64,000 bases of DNA, from positions 385,589 to 449,588 of the forward strand of contig NZ_BAABHK010000009.1 of the NCBI RefSeq assembly GCF_039542055.1, read 5' to 3'. The DNA is from Actinoallomurus vinaceus. GTDB lineage: Bacteria; Actinomycetota; Actinomycetes; Streptosporangiales; Streptosporangiaceae. The translations under genes and the position numbers were made by a program. Below are positions 33,029-40,277 of this stretch, piece by piece (the first letter of the stretch is position 1; each line of letters opens with the position of its first letter). Under the pieces are notes generated by a model. It was not told the origin of the DNA. It ran no database searches and saw only the letters and a list, made by a program, of their open reading frames with translations.

Positions 33029-33332
33029 CCCCACGGACTTCGCCGAACGCGTCCTCGACGTCGTCGAGCGCATCCCGCCCGGCCGCGTCATGGCGTACGG
33101 CGACATCGCCGAGTTCCTGGGCGAGGGCGGGCCACGGCAGGTCGGCCGGGTGATGGCCCTGTGGGGCGGCGGCGTGCCCTGGTGGCGCGTCATCCGGGCC
33201 GACGGCTCATTCCTGCCCGGCCACGAACAGCGTGCCCTGCAGCACTACCGCGCCGAGGGCACGCCGCTGCGCGGCACCCGCGTCGACATGCGCCTCGCCC
33301 GCTGGACCGGCGACGCCGCCGAGGCCGGCTGA
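33018..33332 (+). CDS. MGMT-family alkyltransferase-like (ATL) protein
   Basis: 104 residues from the GTG at 33018, with AGGGGG five bases before. It has only the DNA-binding domain of O6-alkylguanine alkyltransferases: RVLDVVERIPPGRVMAYGDIAE, GGPRQVGRVMALWG and VPWWRVIRADGS. The alkyl-accepting Cys of the PCHRV motif is Trp (PWWRV), so it cannot accept alkyl groups; ATL proteins instead bind bulky O6-alkylguanine and hand it to nucleotide excision repair. The start overlaps the protease stop by 11 bases, so it is co-transcribed although unrelated in function. Confidence 0.9.
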   Translation: MRGDPTDFAERVLDVVERIPPGRVMAYGDIAEFLGEGGPRQVGRVMALWGGGVPWWRVIRADGSFLPGHEQRALQHYRAEGTPLRGTRVDMRLARWTGDAAEAG

Positions 33333-33351
33333 CCGCCTGCGGGCCTGTTGA

Positions 33352-34938
33352 TCAACGGGCGGGGGCCGCGGGCGAGAGGCCGTCGGCCTTCTCCGAGGGT
33401 TCGACGGCGCCGAACCATCGCTGCGCGGCGGCCCTCAGCGCGTTCATCTCCTCGGAGCCGAGATCGGCGGAATCCGACGCCCACGCCACATGGCAGTCCG
33501 GCCGCAGCAGCAGCACGGTGGCCCGGGAGCCCGAGGGGGAGCCGGTGACGACATCGATCCGGGTCCGCCGGTCTGCCAGCGTCCGGGCCGCCGACGCGTT
33601 CTCGGTCAGGTCCACCAGCAGGGGCCGCGCGGCTCTGGTCAGTTCGGCCGGCCGTACCGTCCCGTCGGGGGTGTGCAGGTCGAGGTCGGGAACGAGCCGG
33701 CCCACGAGCGGGTGGGATGCCGGACCGCCCATGTCATAAGCGACGTCGTCGCCGGCGATGAGACCGGCGATGCGGCCCACGGCGCCCGGATCGCGCAGCA
33801 GTTCGGCGAACAGTCCGCGCAGCGCGGTGACGTCATCGCCCGGGGCGGCCAGCGCGCCCTGGGCCTGACCCGCCATGATCATGCGCTCGCACGCGGGCCA
33901 CCGCTCGCTCTCGTACGTGTCCAGCAGCCCCTCCGGGGCCTCGCCGCGGATCTCGGCGGCGAGCTTCCAGCCGAGGTTGACCGCGTCCTGCAGGCCGAGG
34001 TTGAGCCCCGAGCCTCCGGCGGTGTCGATGTGGGCGGCGTCGCCGACGAGGAAGACGCGGCGGTCGCGGAAACGGGTGGCGACGCGGTTGTGGCCGCCGT
34101 TCAACCGGCGCAGCACGTGCGGTCCCGGGCCGGCGGGCGCGCCGAGCGGCACGTCGACGCCCAGGACGCGGCGGATGCTCGCGCACAGCTCGTCCAGGCT
34201 CATCAGAGCGTCGGACTCGGGCCGGTCCCATTCCGCGGTGCTGACCAGAGGCGGGTGCCCGGGCAACGGCGCGTAGGAGAACGTCCCGTGGTCGGTCCGG
34301 TGGGCCAGGAACGGCGGGACCGCGCCGTAGCCGGGGATGTCGAGTCCGCCGGTCGCCGGGTCCACCCACGCGGCCGGAACGGTGGCGTGGGCCGTCCGGG
34401 TGGTCACCCGGTCGTAGGTGATGCCGGGGAAGTCGATGCCGGCCAGCTTGCGGATGGCGCTGTGCGCCCCGTCCGCGCCGACCAGATACCGCGCCCGCAC
34501 CTGGTAGGCCCCGTCCGGGCCCGCCACGTCGGCGGTGACCGCGTCGTCGTCCTGAGCCAGCCCGACGAGCCGGTGCCCGCGCCGGACGTCCACGCCGAGT
34601 TCGGCGGCGCGCTCCTCGAGCACCTGCACGAGGCGGTGCTGCGTGACCGGCAGGCCGTAGACCGAGTGGCCCTCCAGCACGCTCAGGTCCAGGGGCAGCG
34701 CGGCGAACATGAAGGCGGGGTTCGGCCGCGGCGGTCCCGGCCGTCCCGACAGCGGCTCGTACAGGCCGCGGTGGTCGACCGTCCGCACCACCTGGCCGAG
34801 CAGCCCGTTCGCCTTCGGCTCCAGGCTCGCCTCCGGCAGGAGCTCCAGCACCATAGGGCGGACCCCGGCCAGACTCAGCTCACAGGCGGCCATCAGCCCG
34901 GTGGGACCGCCGCCGACGATGACGACTTCGATGGACAT
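33352..34938 (-). CDS. group A FAD-dependent aromatic monooxygenase
   Basis: 528 residues from an ATG with AAGGAG seven bases before. FAD motifs are VVIVGGGPTGLMAACELSLAG, RYLVGADGAHSAIRKLAG and RVFLVGDAAHIDTAGGSGLN; a thioredoxin-like C-terminal domain contains LLLRPDCHVAWAS. This is the PheA/TfdB/RdmE-Rox class, which hydroxylates phenols, polyketides or rifamycin-like drugs with NAD(P)H and O2. The gene is alone, with no biosynthetic cluster, and is preceded by a perfect 24-bp palindrome. A detoxification enzyme induced by its substrate is therefore more likely than a biosynthetic one. No regulator lies beside it. Confidence 0.88.
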   Translation of the reverse strand: MSIEVVIVGGGPTGLMAACELSLAGVRPMVLELLPEASLEPKANGLLGQVVRTVDHRGLYEPLSGRPGPPRPNPAFMFAALPLDLSVLEGHSVYGLPVTQHRLVQVLEERAAELGVDVRRGHRLVGLAQDDDAVTADVAGPDGAYQVRARYLVGADGAHSAIRKLAGIDFPGITYDRVTTRTAHATVPAAWVDPATGGLDIPGYGAVPPFLAHRTDHGTFSYAPLPGHPPLVSTAEWDRPESDALMSLDELCASIRRVLGVDVPLGAPAGPGPHVLRRLNGGHNRVATRFRDRRVFLVGDAAHIDTAGGSGLNLGLQDAVNLGWKLAAEIRGEAPEGLLDTYESERWPACERMIMAGQAQGALAAPGDDVTALRGLFAELLRDPGAVGRIAGLIAGDDVAYDMGGPASHPLVGRLVPDLDLHTPDGTVRPAELTRAARPLLVDLTENASAARTLADRRTRIDVVTGSPSGSRATVLLLRPDCHVAWASDSADLGSEEMNALRAAAQRWFGAVEPSEKADGLSPAAPAR

Positions 34939-35028
34939 CCGGGTTCTCCTTCACGCGGGGAAAGCGGGCGGCCTTCGCCCATGACCCCGGTCCGGCGAAA
35001 GACCGGCGGCAGGCGAGGGATGCCCAAA

Positions 35029-35052
35029 AAGGTACGGTACGTACCGTACCTT
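35029..35052. promoter_or_regulatory. perfect 24-bp palindrome, TetR-type operator candidate
   Basis: The half-site AAGGTACGGTAC (35029-35040) is exactly mirrored by GTACCGTACCTT (35041-35052). Its centre is about 100 bp upstream of the monooxygenase ATG. The symmetry and internal GGTAC repeats are those of a TetR-family operator bound by one or two dimers. The cognate regulator is not adjacent. Confidence 0.7.
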
Positions 35053-35068
35053 ATGGTGAACGAGAAAA

Positions 35069-35097
35069 CGCCGGCCTCTCCTGTCGGAGGGCCGGCG
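35069..35097 (-). terminator. rho-independent-type terminator for the SPFH operon
   Basis: CGCCGGCC (35069-35076) pairs with GGCCGGCG (35090-35097), with an inner CTCC/GGAG stem. Read leftward the stem is followed by TTTTC, giving a T-run after the hairpin. It lies 43 bp after the stop of the 97-residue membrane protein gene. Confidence 0.75.
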
Positions 35098-35139
35098 GAT
35101 GAGCCATCGGCGGGCGAAGGGCGGCGGGCGGCGCCGTGC

Positions 35140-35433
35140 TCAGTCGGCCTCGCTGCGGAGGGCGGCCGCCCGGGACCGGGCGGCCGCCATGGCCTCGTGG
35201 TAGCGCGTCTCCCAGTCGGGGGCGTCCGCCGGGATCTCGGCGACGACCTGACGGCCCAGCTCCCGCCCGCCGGCGACCTGCCGGACGAGGACGACGGTGA
35301 CGCCGTCCCGCAGCTCCGTCGCGGCCTCCCAGCGCGGCCCCCGATCCGGATCGGGGCGGCGGAAGGCGGCCACGAGGAGCGCGGCCAGCAGGACCGCGAG
35401 CAGGAGTACGGCCGGGAGTGCCAGGACGCGCAT
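35140..35433 (-). CDS. small membrane-anchored protein of the SPFH operon
   Basis: 97 residues from the ATG at 35431-35433, with GGAGG six bases upstream. An N-terminal helix (MRVLALPAVLLLAVLLAALLVAAF) anchors it, followed by a soluble part (ATELRDGVTVVLVRQVAGGRELGRQVVAEIP) and an Ala/Arg helix at the end. The family is not recognised. It starts 10 bases after the SPFH gene stop and is surely co-transcribed; a role as a partner or regulator of the SPFH protein is inferred from that. Confidence 0.7.
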   Translation of the reverse strand: MRVLALPAVLLLAVLLAALLVAAFRRPDPDRGPRWEAATELRDGVTVVLVRQVAGGRELGRQVVAEIPADAPDWETRYHEAMAAARSRAAALRSEAD

Positions 35434-35443
35434 CAAGAGCCTC

Positions 35444-36448
35444 CTATCGGGTCGGGATCGCCACCCGGTCGTTCCCCGGGGCGTACACCGTGATGCCCTT
35501 GGGCAGCGCCTTCAGCTTCTCGATGTCGGCGCACGTCGGGCACTTGTTGTAGCCCTCCTGGCGGGCCCGGTTGGCCGCCGCCTCGGCTTGGGCCTGCGCG
35601 ACCTGCGCCTGCGACTCCGTCACCTTCGCGAACGCCGCCTGCGCGCTGTCCACGGCCTGCTGCACCGCGGCGGGCAGCGTGATGCGCGCCAGGTTGAAGT
35701 GCAGGTTCGTCAGGAAGGGGAACCCGAGCGTCTGCTCCAGGTCCTGCTCCAGGCTCGTGTTGATCGCCTGCTGCACCTTGGCGATGTTGGCGTTGTTGCT
35801 CTGCACCTTCAGGGACGTCTGCTGCTGTTTGCCGCCCGAGTTGTTCTGCACGAGCGCGCAGGAGGAGACCAGCTCCGCGCAGCGGAAGGTGTTCACCTGG
35901 GTGCGCAGGTCGTTCTCGATCACGGGCCGGACGATCTGGTCGAGGAACCCGGACCAGCCCGCGTCGCCGTCGTAGGCGTACCGGGCCTTCCCATCGGCGC
36001 CGGTGAACTTCCGGGTCCCGAACTTGTCGTCGAACCTCCGCAGCGTCGCGTGATCGAGGTTCAGGGAGAAGTAGAGCGTGCCCTCGATTCCCATGTTGAC
36101 GCCGTCGCTGCTGGGCACCGTCACGACGTCCACGCCCGCCCGGTCCCCGCGCCCGGAGTCGGAGGTGATCGTGTAGAACCGCTGCTGCGCGGGGTACTTG
36201 TGCGTGTTCGACCACCACCCGATCCACGTCAGGCCCGACCCGGGGTCGATGATCTGGCGGATCTTGTTGTTGTCGAACATCCCGCCGTTGCGGACGACCG
36301 CCACCTCACCTCCGGAGGTGCGCTCGAACGACCCGAAGAAGCCGTTCAGCGTCGGCACCGCGACGACGAGGAGCACCACCACCGCGGCGATCGCCTTCGG
36401 ACGGCTGACGCGTCCGGAGGGCCGTGGAATCTTCTTCGAACCGGCCAC
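35444..36448 (-). CDS. SPFH/Band 7-like membrane protein
   Basis: 334 residues from a GTG at 36448 with AGGAG five bases before. After a basic N-terminus, one membrane helix (AIAAVVVLLVVAVPTLNGFF) leads to a prohibitin-like domain: TSGGEVAVVRNGGMFD, VPSSDGVNMGIEGTLYFSLN, and QIVRPVIENDLRTQV. A helical, Ala/Gln-rich coiled-coil region follows (AQAAFAKVTESQAQVAQAQAEAAANRARQEG), ending with a CPTC pair. SPFH proteins form membrane microdomain scaffolds that control proteases and membrane fluidity. It is the first gene of a two-gene operon and diverges from a sigma factor gene. Confidence 0.82.
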   Translation of the reverse strand: MAGSKKIPRPSGRVSRPKAIAAVVVLLVVAVPTLNGFFGSFERTSGGEVAVVRNGGMFDNNKIRQIIDPGSGLTWIGWWSNTHKYPAQQRFYTITSDSGRGDRAGVDVVTVPSSDGVNMGIEGTLYFSLNLDHATLRRFDDKFGTRKFTGADGKARYAYDGDAGWSGFLDQIVRPVIENDLRTQVNTFRCAELVSSCALVQNNSGGKQQQTSLKVQSNNANIAKVQQAINTSLEQDLEQTLGFPFLTNLHFNLARITLPAAVQQAVDSAQAAFAKVTESQAQVAQAQAEAAANRARQEGYNKCPTCADIEKLKALPKGITVYAPGNDRVAIPTR

Positions 36449-36675
36449 CGACACTCCTGCAAAGCTGGAAACGGAATAAACGCGCAACTAAGACGTGCCG
36501 CCCCAGAACGCGGTTCCGAAAGGAGCCCGCACGGCTCTGCGGCAGGCCGGGCTGCGGGACAAGGCAGACGACGGTGGCGATGGCGGCGAAGAGAGCTGTG
36601 ACAACGGCGGGGTTCGCGACATCTACCCGGTAGACGGAGCTGACAGCGCTCCGGGCTACCGACGGGAGCTGGAGT

Positions 36676-37215
36676 TTGGACGATGAGCAGGCGTTCACCC
36701 GCATGTTCGAGGAGCACTACGAGTCGGTTCTCCGGTACGCGTGGCGGCGGGCCGGTCCCACATACGCCTCCGACATAGCGGCCGAGACGTTCAAGATCGC
36801 CTGGGAGAAGTACGACCGCCTCCCGCACGATCAGCCACTGCCCTGGCTCTACGCCACCGCCCGGAACCTGACGCGCAACCTCATCCGGGGGGACAGGCGA
36901 CGGGCCGAAGTCATCGAGTCCCTCGGTGCGGAGATGGTGCGCGAGGGTATGGGGCGCGACCATGCCGCGGCCGTCGCCGCTCGCCATACGGCCTTGGCCG
37001 CGCTGAGCGACCTGAGCGAGACGGACCGGGAACTCGTCCTCCTCGTCTGCTGGGAAGGACTGGACGTCCGCCAGGCCGCCGCAGTGGCGGGCTGTTCCCG
37101 GCCCGCCGCCGCGATGCGGCTGCACCGCGCACGGAGACGACTACAGCGATCGCTCGGGACCGAGCTCCTCCCGGCTGCCGACCGCCGCCCGGCCCACCAG
37201 GAGAGGCTCGTATGA
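36676..37215 (+). CDS. ECF-type RNA polymerase sigma factor (first cassette)
   Basis: 179 residues from a TTG with GGGAG seven bases upstream. Region 2 is visible as MFEEHYESVLRYAWRRAGPTYASDIAAETFKIAWEKYDRLP, PLPWLYATARNLTRN (cited as short spans), and region 4 as LSETDRELVLLVCWEGLDVRQAAAVAGCSRPAAAMRLHRARRRL. It directs RNA polymerase to its own promoters. Its stop overlaps the ATG of the next gene (ATGA), a membrane protein that is therefore the likely anti-sigma factor or sensor. A similar cassette occurs at 48.4-49.8 kb. It diverges from the SPFH operon across 227 bp in which I see no other gene. Confidence 0.87.
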   Translation: MDDEQAFTRMFEEHYESVLRYAWRRAGPTYASDIAAETFKIAWEKYDRLPHDQPLPWLYATARNLTRNLIRGDRRRAEVIESLGAEMVREGMGRDHAAAVAARHTALAALSDLSETDRELVLLVCWEGLDVRQAAAVAGCSRPAAAMRLHRARRRLQRSLGTELLPAADRRPAHQERLV

Positions 37216-38111
37216 AGAACGACGTCCAGCAGTTGAAGGACCTCATCGCGCCGCACGACCCGGCCGCCCGCGTGCGCGTGGACCCGGTCGAGATGTTCAC
37301 CACCTCACGGGCCATCGTCGACGGTGCCACCCGGCCCGCGCCGGCGGCGGAACGCCACCGGTCACCGAGACGGCGGTGGCTCGTCGGCGTTCCCGCCATC
37401 GCGGTGGCCGCGGTCCTCGCCCTGGCCGCCGTGCGGCCCGGTCACATCGGCCCCGTCCGCATCGGGCCGGCGGAGGCCCAGGCGTTGGCGTTCACCAGGC
37501 ACGGCGATTTCGTCGACGTCCGGATCATCGACCCGAACGCCGATCCGCAGCGGTACCGCCGGGAGTTCGCCGCCCATCACATGGACGTCGATCTGCAGAT
37601 GAGGTCGGCCTCGCCCAGCCTCGCCGGCACGATGATCTCCGTGGACGACGGCAGCAGAACGGGAACGTCGAAGATCACCGAGATCGACGGGGCCCGCGGC
37701 TGCGGGAACATGTGGTGCAAGGCGGGGGTGCGCATCCCGGTTGGCATGCGCGGTCGCGTGACCGTCATCTTCGGCCGGGCGGCCCGGCCCGGCGAGCCCT
37801 ACGCCTTGGCCGGCGACCCGACGGCGTGGGGAGAGGCCCTTCAGGGCCTCTCTCTCCGGAACCACGCGGTCGCCGACGTACGGCGGATGGCCGGGCAACG
37901 GCACGTCACGATCCAGCGCTACTTCGGTGAAGCCCCCTGGAAGCGACCAGGTGTCGAGCCGCCACGGAACTTCGCCGGCTGGAGCTACGACGAACATGTC
38001 CTCGAGGCGGCGCGGGTCCCGGACGGCTGGTACGTCCACGACGCGTTCACCGGCCGCTTTCCGAACACCGTGGAACTCGTCGTCGCCCCGTGGCCGGACC
38101 GTGGAAGGTGA
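37212..38111 (+). CDS. sigma-coupled single-pass membrane protein (first cassette)
   Basis: 299 residues from the ATG that overlaps the sigma factor stop. A short cytoplasmic N-terminus (VQQLKDLIAPHDPAARVRVDPVEMF) resembles sigma-binding peptides of small anti-sigma factors; one membrane helix follows (WLVGVPAIAVAAVLALAAV, about 57-75). The extracytoplasmic domain has AFTRHGDFVDVRIIDPNADPQRYRREF, and a CGNMWC pair that could form a disulfide. There is no zinc-binding anti-sigma motif. I infer an anti-sigma or signal receptor from the coupling. Confidence in the gene is high; in the function, low. Confidence 0.78.
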   Translation: MKNDVQQLKDLIAPHDPAARVRVDPVEMFTTSRAIVDGATRPAPAAERHRSPRRRWLVGVPAIAVAAVLALAAVRPGHIGPVRIGPAEAQALAFTRHGDFVDVRIIDPNADPQRYRREFAAHHMDVDLQMRSASPSLAGTMISVDDGSRTGTSKITEIDGARGCGNMWCKAGVRIPVGMRGRVTVIFGRAARPGEPYALAGDPTAWGEALQGLSLRNHAVADVRRMAGQRHVTIQRYFGEAPWKRPGVEPPRNFAGWSYDEHVLEAARVPDGWYVHDAFTGRFPNTVELVVAPWPDRGR

Positions 38112-38172
38112 CCTGCGCGACCGTGTAGCGCCCCGTCGCCGCAGGCGCGGCTCGATGCCGGTGGCGGGGCGG

Positions 38173-38658
38173 TTACAGGACCTTGGTGCCGTACATCTCG
38201 CCGAGGGGGTCGGCGAGCAGTTCGACGCGGGCGCTGTCGGGGTCGCGGAGGTACAGCGACGATCCGCTCTCGGCCTGGTACGGGACGCCGGCGGCCTCGA
38301 GCCTGCCGCGCAGGCGTTCCCAGGTGGGGCGGTCGACCGAGATGGCGATGTGGTGCAGGCCGCCCAGCACCTCGGCGTACGGGCCGAGGTCGAGGCCGGG
38401 GAAGTCGAAGAAGGCCAGCAGGTTGCCGTTGCCGACGTCGAAGAAGAAATGGGTCGAGCCTTGGTAGTCGCGGTTCTCGATGACCTCCGTCAGCGGGAAC
38501 TCCAGGAGCTCCTGGTAGAAGCGGATGGTGCGTTCGACGTCCGAGGACAGCAGCGCGACGTGGTGCACGCCGGACGCCGAGCTGGCCGGCCGGTCGGCGC
38601 GCAGGTACGCCTCGCGGATCCGCGCCCGCTCCGCCTCGATCGCGGCCAGGTCGGCCAT
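38173..38658 (-). CDS. VOC superfamily (glyoxalase/dioxygenase fold) protein
   Basis: 161 residues from the ATG at 38656-38658 with GAGG seven bases upstream. Two beta-alpha-beta-beta-beta units are visible: GVHHVALLSSDVERTIRFYQELLEFPLTEV and LHHIAISVDRPTWERLRGRLEAAGV, with YLRDPDSARVELL at the end. Metal ligands are His in VHHVAL, His in LHHIAI and Glu in VELL. Members are metal-dependent lyases, dioxygenases or antibiotic-binding proteins; the exact reaction is unknown. Cytosolic and monocistronic. Confidence 0.88.
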   Translation of the reverse strand: MADLAAIEAERARIREAYLRADRPASSASGVHHVALLSSDVERTIRFYQELLEFPLTEVIENRDYQGSTHFFFDVGNGNLLAFFDFPGLDLGPYAEVLGGLHHIAISVDRPTWERLRGRLEAAGVPYQAESGSSLYLRDPDSARVELLADPLGEMYGTKVL

Positions 38659-38741
38659 CGTCCACCTCACACGTTGAGAGCTTCCATTATCGAGCGATCT
38701 ACCCGGAGTCGCCCATCGGACACCCCTCTAGAATCCGGCGT

Positions 38742-39287
38742 ATGCGGCGGACGAGCAGCACCGTGGTCGTGGTCGCGGGGGAGGGCGCGGACAAGGTCGT
38801 GTCCGGGCTCGCGGCCCTGCACAACGTACGCGCCCTTGTCGCGGGGGACCGGGCACCCGCCGAGCTGACCAGGGCCATCGCCGGTGCCGGGACGACGTAC
38901 GTCGTGCACGACGCCGATCCGCTCGCCGACGTCCGTGACGCGTGGGTGGACTTCTTCGATCAGGCCGCTCCGCACGGCGGTCTCGAAGTCGCCATCGAGT
39001 CCGCGGTGGGCGGGCTGGCCGCCGAGCGGCTGCTGCTGCCGGACTACTACGTCGTCCTGGACCCGGAGGGAATGTCGCCGACCCGGCGGCACTGGTGGCT
39101 GGGCGTGCTCGCCGGGACCGCGCCGAGCCGGGTCGTTCCCGCGGCCGCGTCCGTCGCCGCGGTGAGCGATGCGCTGGCGCATCTCTCCACGGGTCGCTGG
39201 TGGCCCGCGGATGTCACCGGGTGGCTGCGCGGCCTCCCGAAGGTCGTCCCCGACCGGGTGGGCCTGCCGTCCTCGCCGCGGATGTGA
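38742..39287 (+). CDS. conserved hypothetical protein near adnAB
   Basis: 181 residues, no membrane segment. The sequence has alternating beta-strands and helices (TVVVVAGEGADKVVSGLAALHNV, ALVAGDRAPAELTRAIAGAGTTYVVHD, VAIESAVGGLAAERLLLPDYYVVLDPEGM and RHWWLGVLAG), giving an alpha/beta look. I do not recognise a family or catalytic motif. It diverges from the VOC gene and converges with the rhomboid-like gene. Codon use is typical of the window, so I take it as a real gene. Confidence 0.65.
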   Translation: MRRTSSTVVVVAGEGADKVVSGLAALHNVRALVAGDRAPAELTRAIAGAGTTYVVHDADPLADVRDAWVDFFDQAAPHGGLEVAIESAVGGLAAERLLLPDYYVVLDPEGMSPTRRHWWLGVLAGTAPSRVVPAAASVAAVSDALAHLSTGRWWPADVTGWLRGLPKVVPDRVGLPSSPRM

Positions 39288-39320
39288 CGGACCCGGTCGC
39301 CGCGGTGTCGGCAACGGCGA

Positions 39321-40091
39321 TCACTCGGTGGTGACGCCGGCCGGCCCCGTCAGGCAGGGGCGTAGGTCGCGACGTGGCCTGACGCCTCCCAGGACCCGTG
39401 CGAGGGCGGCGACGAGGAGGCCGCACAGGGTGGCGAGCAGGTGACCCAGGGCCCAGATGGTGTGGTTGGAGATCACCGGCCAGACCACTCCGATGGCCAG
39501 GGCCGTGATGCCGGCGACGAGCCACCAGCGGCGCATCAGCAGCACTGCGGCGACGCAGCCCGCCACCATCATGTAGCTGACCCCCACGTCGGTGGTGTGG
39601 GCCAGCCGGTGCGGTGCCCGTCCCGACTCGATCGCGTGGAGCTCCACCAGGGCGGTGAGCAGCGTGCCGAGGACGTGGCCGGAGACGCAGATGAGGATGA
39701 TGCGCGGCGGGCCGTACCGCCGTTCCGCCCAGGCGACCACCGTGGCGAACACCAGGACGTACAGCGAGAGGCCCGCGCCGCGGTTCGCGACCCACAGGGC
39801 GCTGTCGGCGAGCACCGCGATCGGGGTGTTGCGCAGCCGGGACAGGCTGGTGCTGTTCACGCGGGTGAGCACGTCGATCAGGCGCGGCGGCGTCGTCTGC
39901 TGGACGAGGGTGAACGCGGTGAAGATCGCGATGTAGGTGAACGTCGCGGGCGCCGACAGGATCCAGGCGTGCAGCCATCGCGTGTACGGGGACAGGCGGT
40001 CCACGATCCGGCGCGGGCCGTCTCCCAGCAGGCTCAGCCAGCACAGGAAGTACCAGGCCAGCACCAGGATCAGCGCGACCAAGAGGATCAT
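39321..40091 (-). CDS. rhomboid-like multi-pass membrane protein
   Basis: 256 residues from the ATG at 40089-40091, with GGGAGG five bases before. About six membrane helices: ILLVALILVLAWYFLCWLSLL, SAPATFTYIAIFTAFTLVQ, LSLYVLVFATVVAWA, ILICVSGHVLGTLLTALVEL, VGVSYMMVAGCVAAVLLM and WALGHLLATLCGLLVAAL. A Ser in GVSY and a His in ALGH sit where the rhomboid Ser-His pair would be, but the usual GxSG is GVSY, so protease activity is uncertain. It lies beside, and diverges from, adnA. Confidence 0.72.
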   Translation of the reverse strand: MILLVALILVLAWYFLCWLSLLGDGPRRIVDRLSPYTRWLHAWILSAPATFTYIAIFTAFTLVQQTTPPRLIDVLTRVNSTSLSRLRNTPIAVLADSALWVANRGAGLSLYVLVFATVVAWAERRYGPPRIILICVSGHVLGTLLTALVELHAIESGRAPHRLAHTTDVGVSYMMVAGCVAAVLLMRRWWLVAGITALAIGVVWPVISNHTIWALGHLLATLCGLLVAALARVLGGVRPRRDLRPCLTGPAGVTTE

Positions 40092-40277
40092 CGGTGCCTC
40101 CCGCGAACGTCCGCCGGACCGCCGTGCCGCCGGCGGAACCCGTCTTCCGGCCCCAGGGTCTCGCAGGCGCGCGGCGTCCCGGGAGCGGGGTCGTCGGCGG
40201 GCCGCGAACGCGGCCACATCGGCGACATGCCGCAACCCTGTCACGACCACCCCCGATGATCTGCTGCAATCACATAT

